Source: Penium margaritaceum (lineage: Eukaryota > Streptophyta > Zygnematophyceae > Desmidiales > Peniaceae). From it: a DNA stretch of 45,284 nt. Position numbers and translations under genes: made by a program. Shown one piece after another: positions 1 through 9,323 of this stretch. The stretch covers positions 1,358 to 46,641 of the forward strand of contig SZWC01009525.1 in the NCBI GenBank assembly GCA_023375785.1. Direction: 5' to 3'. Under the pieces are notes generated by a model that was not told the origin of the DNA, searched no databases, and worked only from the letters and a program-made list of their open reading frames with translations. The stretch's first letter is position 1; each line of letters starts with the position of its first letter.

Positions 1-2076
1 GTTGTGGCAACAGAGGTGTGGCAGGCAGTGGTAAGAGAATCAACAAGTGCGATGACAAGATGAAAGTTGGACGTCAATAAAGAGTAACCAAAAGTGGTGT
101 TTGGCTGGACTACCACGGGCCAAGGACATCAAGAATAATGTCAGGAGCATCCTACACAGGATCAGGAAGTCAAGGGTCAGGACGATCAACAGAGGGCGCA
201 AGATTCAAGCGTGACTGTACGGGCCACAGATGGCTACTAGGAGCCCAATCAAAAGGAGGAGGTCCATATGAGGTTAAGGGTGTGATGGGGTTAGTAGCCA
301 AGGGGATCCATAGGAAATCAGCTGGTGGCACAATCCTGTCAAATGGAGAGGCAGAGAATGAGGTGAGGATAATGGTGGCAACGTAGAAGCGATGTTTGGT
401 GACACGATCGGCGACTAGACAGATGCCAACGAGGATTTTGATTCTGAGGATGACCCAGGCGTTGACACAAAAAAACGTGCAATAGGAAGCAATGGAAAAA
501 CTGCCGGAGTAGGTGATGACGCTGGCAATGATGCACATGTAGGCATAGGAGCAGGTGAAGGTGGATGAAAGGTGGAAGACACTGCCCACAGGTCACCTGG
601 CCCATGAACATCCCTCAACACAAGAGGCGGGTCCCAGAGAAGAGGTGCGATCAATAATGTCAGGACTAAACTTGTTTTCCAAAAATAGAGCATCATGAGA
701 ATGAATGACATAATTGCGATTCGCATCTCACAAGCGACATGCCTTGGAATGCAGATATATACGGAGGAGCAGACAAATGTGGTTGCAATGAGAAAGCTAC
801 CCATCACATTGGTCCTCAGGGATCCAGACCCATGCGACACCCATATGCTTGTGAGACGTTGGATGGCACAACGACCAAACCGTCATTTGTAGGATGTGAC
901 ATGGTGTGGAGGCGGACCATGAGCCCAGCTCCGCACCCAGATCATGTACAACACCACCTCATATGCAAAGGATTCGCAGAGAACTGACTCGAACAACAAG
1001 GTGCAGATAGCATCAGCTATGGTATGGTTCTAACGTTCAATGACTCATTTTGCATAGGATGTATGGATCAGACGACTCAAAGCAACACCAAGAGATGTAA
1101 GAAGGTAATTATTTGGGTCAATCAAGTCACCTCCACGACCAGAGTGAAATACTTCCCGTTTACACAAAGGCATTCTCTGCTTGGTTGAGCTAATGATTGA
1201 TTGCAGGCCCAACGTCACTCTTCAATCAAAGTGGATAGATCTAGTTGCCATAAGAGTAGTCATCAGTCCGATAGAGGATGTAATGAATGTGGTTGAGAAA
1301 GTCGACCAGAAATGGTGCCATCATGTCAGCATGGACAAGAGAGAGTGGCTTGTGGCTGGAAAACTCAGACACAAGAAATGTGGCTCGGTCCAAACAGTCA
1401 GTGATGTAGGATACAGAGAAGGTGGAGGCATCTAAACCAATAGCACGCATATGTCAAAACAGGCTGAAAATGGCCAAAGTTTCAACATGGTGAAGACGTT
1501 GATGTAGTATGGCCCGGGGAGAGCAAGGGCGCAAGATGGACATGAGCGACTGTTGTAGCAGTTTGAGTAGGTTTAAACAATGTCACATGATACAACTTGT
1601 CACATGGAAACCACGAAGGAAAACATGGTGAAAGGATCCAATGGAAGCACTGCCAACATTGAAGGTTGAGACTAATGAGGCCAAGGCTTGAAGGGAGAAC
1701 CTATGCACGGATTCAACGATATAGGGGGCCATTATGTGAAAGATGTGGCATCTGGAAATGGGGGAAGAGGTTCCAAGTGGAGGGCCCGAACAAGACTTCA
1801 TGTTTAACTGGCAAGAACCTGAGACAAGCATTGAAGAAAGAAAAAGGAATGTGTGGGGAGATGATTCACAGAGCCATGAAAGAGGTGTGCAGATCAACAA
1901 GGATGGTCGGTAAAATGATGGGGTCCAGTAGGGCGGTGTCCGTGCCACTCCGGATGGCGGCATCACCGGTGATGCCATGTTGCCAAAGAATGGATAGATT
2001 AAAGGTGATGAAAAGTAGAAGATCGTTGGAAAAACATTAGAATGGTTTTACAAGGTACCGAGACAAATCCTCAACA
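1..2076 (-). mobile_element. Ty1/copia remnant K, truncated by the window edge
   Basis: Minus-strand copia relic. Read from high to low coordinates it shows the GAG-pre-integrase/integrase zinc region, the integrase core and the post-integrase linker, and then leaves the window before the RT. Between about 1540 and 2076 I see only frame-broken sequence that should correspond to gag and protease, with no motif I can defend. The right end abuts the 5' LTR of gypsy element A, so A probably inserted into or beside K. The sequence right of A (21158-21244) does not clearly resume K, and the 5-bp flanks of A do not match. No LTR of K is visible. Confidence 0.7.
480..1530 (-). pseudogene. Copia integrase and post-integrase linker, decayed
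   Basis: On the minus strand, about 1530-1390 gives an HQRLHH-type zinc-finger start. About 1390-1240 gives the stretch with PLSLVHADMMAPF and YRTDDYSYG, the usual copia pattern around the first two integrase aspartates (LVHxDxxGPF, TDDYSR). About 1130-1020 gives RGGDLIDP and, after an in-frame stop, VIER, the relic of the 'NGVAER' box that holds the catalytic Glu. From about 900 downward, RFGRCAIQR matches the 'RVFGCxAY' linker that follows copia integrases. Several stops and shifts interrupt the frame. The family assignment is secure from motif order; a closer subfamily cannot be given. Confidence 0.72.
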
Positions 2077-2833
2077 TGTAAGCCAGAAAGTGCCAACGGC
2101 ACTGATTACAGCTAGAGGCTTCCTGTGATTCGTGATTGGAATATGGACTTGGAATATACAGGAAAAACCATGCAAATCAACTAACAAACAGGGTTGATCC
2201 ATCAAGAGATTTGAGGGAGCTACGCCCGACCAATGGTTGGACCGGTCCAGGGGAAAAAAGTTGGCGGAAATTCATCTCGAAGCACCAGGGCTCAACCCTC
2301 GGAACACCCAACAAGGCCAAAGCGCACGTTTGAGCCTGGTTAATCAATGAACCAAGGATCATTGAGATTTAAGGGCACTTCAGAATGACGCCCCGGTGTG
2401 TTGTTACCAGAAAGGGCGCTTTGGGCTGCCATCACTGCCGTCAGTGGTACTGCTAGCAGCAGATTATCGTGGTTTACGGAAACATCCATATCTCGATCGT
2501 TTCACTATAGAATGTTGTACTTCTTGGTGCGTTAGAAATCTGGGATGATAATCTACATGGTGTTGAGGAAACAATAGTCATCCCAAGCACTGCACGGCTG
2601 GGCGACCTCAGGTGGCCTAGGATGTGTCACCATGTACACATAACATTGTATGTTGACACTTCAATGGAAAGTAGAGCTTGCTCCTACTTTTCCACACGTA
2701 TCATTATGCTCCTCCAGGATGATATGCTTCCTCACACACTAGAAGATGTGCACTGGCCTCCCTTTGGTTACCGTTGCCATTGGTTGGTAGTTGCAACCTC
2801 CGGTTGAGACTAGCACAACTTACCCAGTTTACA
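2077..2833 (+). repeat. 5' LTR of chromovirus A
   Basis: About 757 bp, starting TGTAAGCC and ending GTTTACA, so the ends form the short inverted repeat TGTAA/TTACA. The body aligns along its length with LTRs at 3059-3828, 9324-10109 and 20428-21157, sharing blocks such as GGTTGGACCGG, ATCATTGAG and CACCATCCGGTTGAGGCTAG-like sequence near the 3' end. It is followed by a 2-nt spacer and a degenerate primer-binding site. Confidence 0.88.
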
Positions 2834-3058
2834 CTTGGCATTAGGGGCACATTTTGGGGATGAAGTTGCACTGGATGCAAAGATGACTTCATCCGACGCA
2901 TTCTCAATGGCTGTGGTTTTTTACCTGCAAGGCAAAGTAACAGCAGCCACAACATTGCAAAAGCTACTCACCAACATGCAGGCCAAGATGGACCCATTGG
3001 AGGAGCAGTAAGCGTACCTTAGTTAAGAGCTCGCGAAACGTCCCGTGACAACACCAGT
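2834..3058 (+). pseudogene. Gag N-terminus of A, cut by insertion of B
   Basis: The stretch from about 2870 aligns with B at 4690-4895, sharing ATGACTTCATCC, AAGGCAAAGTAACAG, ACATGCA and GTGACAACAC. It ends at CCAGT (3054-3058), where the LTR of B begins, and the alignment to the B gag resumes after the B 3' LTR at 10115. In A only about 20 nt separate the PBS from this block, against about 850 nt in B, so either A lost or B gained a long leader. Confidence 0.8.
2836..2848 (+). promoter_or_regulatory. Primer-binding site of A (initiator tRNA-Met, degenerate)
   Basis: TGGCATTAGGGGC lies two bases after the LTR. The plant initiator tRNA-Met 3' end calls for TGGTATCAGAGCC; about nine of thirteen positions agree, and the copy in B (3831) agrees better. 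Confidence 0.65.
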
Positions 3059-3828
3059 TGTAAGCCTGACTGTGCCAACAGCACTAGTCATGGCTCGAGG
3101 CTTGCTTGAATTTACAATCTGACTGTTGATTTGGAATCTACAGGAAAGCCATGCAAGATCGACCCAAGAACGGGATCAATCCATCAAGAATTGAGGAAGT
3201 TACGCCTGGCCAAAGGTTGGACCGGCCAAGGGGAAAACAAGTGACGGGAATTCATCCCAAAGGACCAAGGCTTGACCCTCAGAAGACCCAACATGGCCGC
3301 ACTATGCCTTGGAGCTCAGTTAGTCAATTAACTAAGGATCATTGAGGGCCAAAGGTGCTTCAAAATGGCACCCTGATGTGTTGTTGCCAGAAAGGGCGCT
3401 TCAGGCAGCTGTCACAGCCGCTAGTGATGCTGCCAATGGCAGATTGTCGTGGCTCACGGAAACGGCCATATCTTGGCCATTCTTCCACGGAATGATGCAA
3501 TTTGTGGTACGTTGAAAAACTGGAAAGATGAGCTACGTGATTCTAAGGCAAGACAGCTCATCCCAGGCCCATACAGAGCCGTGCACGGCTCGTCAACATG
3601 GGGTCGCCTAGGATGTGCCATCATGTACATGTAGTCTTGTATGTTGACACTTGGATAATGAGTACAGTAAACTCCCACTGTGCCACACGTGTTCCCTTGC
3701 TCCTCTCAAGATGATCCTATGCTTTTGCAATCCTGAGAAGGTGTACGCCGGCCTCCCCTTGGTCGCCATTGTCGCCGGTTGGTGCCTACACCATCCAGAT
3801 GGGGCTAGCACAATGCGCCCGGTTTACA
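3059..3828 (+). repeat. 5' LTR of chromovirus B
   Basis: About 770 bp, TGTAAGCC at the start and GGTTTACA at the end. It shares TTGGACCGGCC, TCAATCCATYAAGAATTGAG, TGGAAAGAT and other blocks with the B 3' LTR at 9324, but lacks the palindrome found there at 9646-9681. Confidence 0.9.
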
Positions 3829-3830
3829 CA

Positions 3831-3843
3831 TGGTATTAGAGCC
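3831..3843 (+). promoter_or_regulatory. Primer-binding site of B (initiator tRNA-Met 3' end)
   Basis: TGGTATTAGAGCC matches the complement of the plant initiator tRNA-Met 3' end (TGGTATCAGAGCC) at twelve of thirteen positions, two bases after the LTR. This is the usual primer of plant LTR retrotransposons. Confidence 0.9.
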
Positions 3844-3989
3844 ACCCTTGGCTCAGGGGTACAATCATCGTTGTGGCAACCTCTTGTGGTCAGCATAGAC
3901 CAGCACTCATCTCCTCTCTTTGGCTGTGTTGGAGTAATGCTCCTCACCATGGCAGGAGTGACTCCAAAAAAGGAACACCAAAAAGACAA

Positions 3990-4320
3990 GCCGTAGTGGC
4001 TTAGTGGTTAATGGTGTCCACCTATAGAGGCAAGAGCCTGGGTTCAAGTCCCACAAGATGAATTTCTGCCCTGCCTCAAGGGAGGTGCAAAATAGATGCT
4101 AGGAAGCTAGCTCAACCACTAGAGTTCCTGTTTAAGTTTCTAGAAGGCCAGGTGAGGTTCTAGGAAGGTGGCACACCTTCTAGAAGGGGTGACTTGTCCT
4201 ACAAGGCATCTAGAGGTGTCTTGGTCTTCTGGATACCTTCCCTCCTACTAGAAGCAAGCTGAGGAATCTAGGAAGGGGCAGAAGCTTCTAGAGGAGGGAA
4301 GGGATGCCTTCCTAGGTGGG
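3990..4320 (+). mobile_element. tRNA-derived SINE in the leader of B
   Basis: A box TGGCTTAGTGGT (3997-4008) fits TRGCNNAGYNGG in eleven of twelve positions, and B box GGTTCAAGTCC (4041-4051) fits GGTTCRANNCC fully. The 44-bp spacing is normal for an RNA polymerase III internal promoter. The flanks carry an imperfect direct repeat, AAAAAGACAAGCC before 3993 and AAAAAGGACAGCC around 4321-4333, which could be the target duplication and would give an element of about 330 bp. The 3' end is uncertain. It is not a functional tRNA: no acceptor stem closes. The sequence is absent from the A leader. Confidence 0.65.
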
Positions 4321-4428
4321 AAAAAGGACAGCCTACCAATGGACACTCTAGAAGCCATAGAATCTCTTAGGAAGCTTCAAATCTGGCATGCTTTGGTGTT
4401 CTGGAAAGCTTAGATCAGTGGCTATAAA
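4138..4428 (+). promoter_or_regulatory. Heat-shock-element-like cluster and TATA box in the B leader
   Basis: Inverted GAA/TTC pairs with 2-nt spacing, the core of a heat-shock element, occur at 4138-4145 and 4178-4185 (TTCTAGAA), 4281-4288 and 4371-4378 (GAAGCTTC), and 4399-4406 (TTCTGGAA). The last lies 17 bp before TATAAA (4423-4428). Five perfect units in about 270 bp is well above the fraction of one expected by chance. Part of the cluster may overlap the 3' part of the SINE. That it is a promoter is inference. Confidence 0.4.
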
Positions 4429-4653
4429 GTGCCACTGCTTGTGAGCCTTGATAAAGTGTAAAATCTCAGTCAATTCAGGCCAAAACTATTGCCTCAATAT
4501 CTGACCAGTTTTCTGCCATCCTTGGAACTAGTTGCCTCCACAGTTTCAGTCTCTCCAAAAAGAGTTGGTGGTGTGAACCAGCCACTGCGAGGGACCCTCT
4601 AGGGTGCACACTCACCCTCAGGCCAACAGGCTGATCCGCGCCCAAGGCAAACC

Positions 4654-5670
4654 ATGCAGTCCGGTGACAAGGCGGTAAACAGAGGACCCATTGAGGAGGA
4701 AGTTGTATCGGGCACAGAGATGACTTCATCCGGCACATTCCCGATGGCCGCAGCGTTTGTCGCACAAGGCAAAGTAACAGTAGCGGCAAAGTTGCAAAAC
4801 TTGCTCGCCAACATGCAAGATAAGGTGGACCTATCGGAGAAGTAAAACGCATACCTCAATCACGAGCTCGCAAAGCATCCTGTGACAACACTAGTGGTAG
4901 TTTCCACCGTTAACGGAACTACGGTGGGTGTCCTAAGCCCATCCAGGCCGGAGTTGTTCGACCTATCGAGGAAGGATGGGTTAGCTCCACACGCTTGGAT
5001 ACTCCAGAATAGATTTATACCTCACCGCCATGGACATGGATGCCTCAAGGTACGAGGCGCGCCGCGACTATGCCGTGACCCTGTTAAGAGGGGCTTTGTT
5101 GGATTGGTGATGTGGTCCAATCCACATGGCAGTGGAACAACAATGGTCGCCGGAATTGTAGCCGCGACCAAAATCTCAACCCCATCGGCTCCATCATGCA
5201 GTAGTGGCGACCCTACCCTGAAATGGCTGATCTCGTTGACCTAGTTCATGGAGTGGTTCATTAAGCGCTTCACCGTGTGTGACATGATGAACAACGCGTG
5301 TGCCAAGCTTTGTCGGCTTCACCAAACTGGCGGCGTCGCCAACTACACCCGCAGGTTTTGTGAGATCGTTACCAACTATGGCTTCAACTCTCATGAAATG
5401 TGCTTCTACTACAGTAACAGCCTCAACAACATTGCCCGCTCTTTGAAGGTGATGCACGACTTCAACAATGACCTGCCGGGAATGATCGCAGCAGGAGAAC
5501 GGTACGACTCGTGCGTACAACAGGCTCATACCAACAGTCACAACTCTTTTGGAGGTGGTTTCGGCAAGCGGGCTGAGAGCGACGACATGCCCATGGAGAT
5601 TAGAGCGTTTTAGTGGCGCAAGTGCCACAACTATGGAAGGCTTGACCGCATTGCGTGTGATCATGGGAGA
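4654..5670 (+). pseudogene. Gag of chromovirus B
   Basis: Capsid/nucleocapsid precursor, broken into frames. ATG at 4654 opens a 64-codon frame that stops at 4845. The next part (about 4890-5240) corresponds to the A segment with HAWILGMEQYF and LDWW, the typical retrotransposon-gag pattern. From 5248, EWFIKRFTVCDMMNNACAKL continues as the C-terminal half of the retrotrans_gag domain. At about 5622 comes a zinc-knuckle relic reading KCHNYG then ...RIAC: the second Cys is Tyr and the His is lost, so the CCHC finger cannot bind zinc. At least three frame changes or stops separate the parts. Confidence 0.82.
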
Positions 5671-5929
5671 CAAAAAAAGGGCGAAGGCAAGGATAAGCAA
5701 CAGGGGAAGGGGAGGCATGCTACAAAGGAAGTAGAGAAAGCAACAAATGAGTCAGGAAACAAGGAGAGCCCGGAGTAGATGGCATTACTCCTCGCTCCTC
5801 TCAGCCCAAAATGCCACTTGACCGTCCACTGGAACGCCTTGCGGTAAAGAAGGGGATTTCCTAGGTCAAGGTATGGGATTCAAGGTATGAGGAGGAGCAA
5901 CCCGCACTTCTCTTGGAAGCACGAGTGAC

Positions 5930-6387
5930 AGGCGTCAAGTGGAAGGTGGAGATTTTGCTCAATTGGCGCGAGCCACAGTTATGTGAGCATGGAGTGTGTC
6001 CGGAAGTGGGGTCTTGCCCTTACGGGCCACGAGCGGACCGCGAACGAAGTGGATGGCACAATTGAATTGGGGTAACTGGCCCATCCCCTCTCTATTTGTG
6101 TGGAGAACCTTCGCATAATGACCGTATACTGGATGCGCCCGATGAAAGATTACGATGTGATTCTTGGTCATGAATTCCTCCACAAATACAACCCCGTCAT
6201 GAATTGGGAGGCGCGCACCGTCTCGGTCAAGCATAGAGACAAGGATTATCCCCTGCCTATATGGTTTGAGGAAGAGGCCGCGGAGGAGAAGACTTGCGGG
6301 GAGGAAGCGTCACAAAAGTCGCCACCTTGCAAGGAGGAATTGGTGTTGTTGATGCTGAACTTGTTGCAGCTCAAGTGTGCAATTTGA
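5930..6387 (+). pseudogene. Aspartic protease of chromovirus B
   Basis: Retroviral-type protease between gag and RT. The active-site region reads SIGASHSYVS at about 5957; the family pattern is DSGASHxF, so the catalytic Asp is gone. After a frame change, 6100-6387 holds the C-terminal part with KDYDVILGHEFLHKYNPVMN, the hallmark of the plant gypsy protease end (DVILGxDWLxxx...). A linker rich in Glu and Lys leads to the RT. The A copy keeps the Asp at the equivalent place (near 11169) but has lost the Gly, so the two copies decayed separately. Confidence 0.8.
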
Positions 6388-6559
6388 AAAAAGGAGAAGT
6401 TTTTTTTGGCGTTCGTGCGGGACATGGCATCAGCTGTGGTGCATGGGGTGACTCATGAGCAGCTGGGGGCCTAAGACAAGTTTGTCGTGATGCCCGAGGA
6501 TCTTTGGAAGGTGTGTATGGAGTTCAAGGACATGTTCCCTGATACCCTCCCGGTGGGTT

Positions 6560-7195
6560 TGCCAAAGAAGCAGGATGTGGACCATCACATCGACCTCAAA
6601 CCTGGAGCGCGCCCGCCTGTTTGTGTAACGTACCGCATAAGCAACGCACACTTCTAGGAGCTCCAGAAGCAGTTGGCCAAGATGACCAAGCAGGGCTTCA
6701 TTCCCCCATCCTCAAATCCTTACGGTGTACCTATCCTGTTTGTGCAGAAAAAGACACGGGAGATGCGCATGTGCGTGGACTACCAGGCTTTGAACGAGTT
6801 GGTCATCAAGAGCCGGTACCCGTTTCCAAGAGCAGAGGAGCTCTTCAATCAGATCTGTGCGGCTCGCTTCTTCACAAAGATTGACCTCCGATCCGGCTAC
6901 CACCAGATCCGCAACGCAGAAGATGATGTAGAAAAGATGGCCTTTTACACCCGCCGTGGTCATTACGAGCTCCTCTTGATGCCTTTTAGGTTGACTAATG
7001 CGTCGGCCGCTTTCATGGCAGCAATGGATGATATCTTCAAGCCATTCTTGGATGACTTTTTGGTGGTTTACCTTGATGACATCTTGGTGTACAACAAGAC
7101 GGCAGAGGAGCATGACGAGCATGTGAAGAAGGTCCTCGAGATTGCAAGGAAAGAGAAGTTTTTTAGCAAAGCTCACTGAGTGTGAGTTTGGTGGA
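6560..7195 (+). pseudogene. Reverse transcriptase of chromovirus B
   Basis: RNA-dependent DNA polymerase core. The frame from 6673 to 7179 is the longest clean RT stretch in this element. It contains MCVDYQALNELVIKSRYPFP, then FFTKIDLRSGYHQIR, then GHYELLLMPFRLTNA, and the catalytic YLDD at about 7069-7080. Typical gypsy order is kept. Upstream, HHIDLKPGARPP (about 6586-6615) is in a different frame with a stop between. A stop at 7177 truncates it before the thumb; the remainder (KCEF-like, GH.I) continues in another frame. Confidence 0.88.
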
Positions 7196-7870
7196 CAAGG
7201 TTGAATTCCTTGGACACATAATTTGCAATGGAAAGATTTCCATGGATCCACGCAAGGTGTCGACCGTGTAATAGTGGCCAAAGTTGCGTAGTGTGCACGA
7301 TGTTCAAGTGTTCCTTGGTTTTTGCAACCAATATTGTAGGTTCATCCTTGGCTATGTGGGAGTGTCAGCGCCGCTCTCCAATCTCACTTGCAAGGATCAC
7401 GAGTGGAGTTGAGGAGTTCGCAAGAAAGAGAAAATTGAGAATCTCAAACAGGCTTTTACCTTTGCACCGGCCTTGCACTAGGCCAACTGCGGCCATGAGT
7501 TTGAGATAGCGACGGATGCATCTGACCTGCCTATTGGTGGAATCCTCTTGTAGGACTTTAGCAATGGGTTGCAGCTGGTCGCATACTACTTGTGCACTTT
7601 ACGTTGGGTAAAGTTGAACTATACCATCCAAAACAAGGAAATGCTCACCGTGGTTGCACCCTTCAAGAACTGGCAGTGCTACTGTGAGGCACAAAAGTAC
7701 ACAATCTACACTGATCACCATGCGTTGAAGTACTTCAAGATGATGCCGAACGTGAGTTGGCGGCAAACGCGTTGGGTAGAGTACCTCAAGTTGCACTTCG
7801 ATTACAAGATCGTGTACCTGCACAACCCAGCCGACACACATTTATGGCGATCGGACCTGATGATGTCAGT
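7196..7870 (+). pseudogene. RNase H of chromovirus B
   Basis: RNase H removes the RNA template strand during reverse transcription. EIATDASDLPIGGIL (about 7503-7547) matches the first catalytic-Asp block of gypsy RNase H. After a stop, the frame from 7569 carries KLNYTIQNKEMLTVV, with the catalytic Glu in NKEML, and YTIYTDHHALKYF, with the third Asp. The chain then runs on without a stop into the integrase zinc finger up to 8195, so RNase H and integrase are still fused, as expected for Pol. The connection to the RT is broken around 7180-7500 by several shifts. Confidence 0.82.
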
Positions 7871-9114
7871 CGCGTCTCTCACCATCCATGAGGATGCCTT
7901 CCTTGTGAAGCTCTTCACGGAGGGTTACAAGGCGCATGGGGACTATGACGCTCAGAAATTTTTCTTTGAGGTGCTGTATTGGCGACGTCGCGGCATACAG
8001 CAGGTGGTGGTTCCCATGGTGCCGACGCTTTGGCAGCTGATTATGGAAGAGTGCCATGACAGTGGCCCGAGCGGTCACTTTTCTGTCGACAAGATGTTGA
8101 AGATGGTGGCTCACTTTTTTTGGTGGCCCAACATGTCGTTGGAGGTGGCTGAATTCTGCCGGAGTTGTGAGGTGTGCAACCACCACAAGGCGTAGAGGAC
8201 AAAGACCCTGGATCTCTTGCAAACCTTGTCCATCCCTGAGCAGTTGTGGCAAGACATATCCATGGAGTTCATCACTGGCTTGCTCGAGACAGTGGCAGGT
8301 CACAATACGGTGTTGGTGGTGGTGGATCGCTTCAGCAAGATGTCGCATTTCATCACAACGCGTGATATAGTGAGTTCAGAAGGCACAACTTGGTTGTTCC
8401 TTGACCACATGGTGCACCTCCATGGCGTACCTTAGTCCATTGTGAGCGACCGTGACCCGTGCTTCATGAGCAAGTTCTGGCAAGAACTCATGGAGAGGTA
8501 CGGCAACAAGGTGCAATTGTCGACCAGTTTTCACCCCCAAACTGACAGACAGATGAAGCAGACAAACCAGACGCTGGAGCATCTCCTTTGTATAGTTGGC
8601 GATCCAGACAAGACGGCATGGGACCAGCGGTTGCCGGTCGTTGAACTGGCGTACAACTCTGCCACGTCTGCCTCCACCGGCAAGGCGCCATTTGAGGGGG
8701 TGAACGGGACGGTGCCCGCCACACCCGTCAGTTTGTATGTCGCAAGCAACCTTCCCGCAGCGGAGTCTACCGCACATGACTTGAAGCAGACGTGGCATGC
8801 ATTGGCAAAGGCGCAAGAGTAGCAGAAAGTGCAAGTGGACTACTGAGGTGCAAATACAATGCTCACGATCGGTGATTGCGTGCTTCTCAACAGCATGCAC
8901 GTCAAGCATTGTGGGGTCCTATCGCACAGGTTGACACCGCGGTGGCTTGGTCCATCCGAGGTGCTCGGAATGCAGGCACCAGTGGTAGCGCAGTTGGCTC
9001 TTCCGTTTTCCATGCCAGTCCCAAACGTGTTCTACACCTCCAAGCTTAAGCTCTACCATGATCCGGTTGAGCATTTCCGTGGCCGCAATTCTGAGCCTCC
9101 CCCTCTGGTGGTCA
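7871..9114 (+). pseudogene. Integrase of chromovirus B
   Basis: Zinc finger (HHCC): CHDSGPSGHFSVDK, then FWWPNM and CRSCEVC, at about 8050-8180. The DDE core spans about 8220-8600. The first catalytic position reads ISMEFITGL, Glu instead of Asp; the second, IVSDRDP, is intact; the Glu is replaced by Lys in QMKQTNQTLEHL (usually QTERTNQxLE). Stops at 8193, 8433 and 8820 break the frame. The C-terminal part (about 8820-9057) shows PRWLGPSEVL and VFYTSKLKLYHDP, the 'GPF.V...FHVSxLKxY' pattern. Strand transfer would not be expected from this copy. Confidence 0.85.
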
Positions 9115-9302
9115 TTGAGGGCGAGCAAGAGTTTGAGGTGGAGGCCATCCTTGACCGCCGTCATTGTGGCCGCGGATGGGAGTACCTGGTCGGGCTATGA
9201 TGTAGTCCACAACTCATGGGAGCCTGCCCGCAACTTCGACGTTGACGGGATGAATGCCATCCTTCGGGAGTACAAAGAGCAAACCGGGACGGCTCACTCG
9301 TA
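9115..9302 (+). pseudogene. Chromodomain at the integrase C-terminus of B
   Basis: FEVEAILDRR, then GWEYLV and, in a shifted frame, NSWEPARNF match the chromodomain pattern (EVExIL..R...YLVKWKGY..NTWEP.xNL). This classes the element as a chromovirus, whose chromodomain is known to steer integration toward methylated-histone chromatin. A stop replaces the KWKGY part after VGL (about 9198). The frame ends at the stop at 9301, directly before the polypurine tract. Confidence 0.85.
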
Positions 9303-9323
9303 AAGGGGGGGGAGGGGGATAAG
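9302..9323 (+). promoter_or_regulatory. Polypurine tract of B
   Basis: An uninterrupted purine run of As and Gs, broken only by one T, sits directly against the TGTAAGCC start of the 3' LTR. It is the expected plus-strand priming site. Confidence 0.85.

Noticed and set aside
170-840. Two overlapping minus-strand frames of about 140 codons that look hydrophobic, as if membrane proteins
   Set aside because: They lie in the post-integrase part of copia remnant K and switch frames along its linker; no start context or independent motif supports a host gene.
3990-4055. A genuine tRNA gene
   Set aside because: A and B boxes are good, but no acceptor stem or full cloverleaf closes; a SINE head fits better.
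6712-7281. 189-codon open frame on the minus strand
   Set aside because: It is the antisense shadow of the B reverse transcriptase, whose motifs are on the plus strand.
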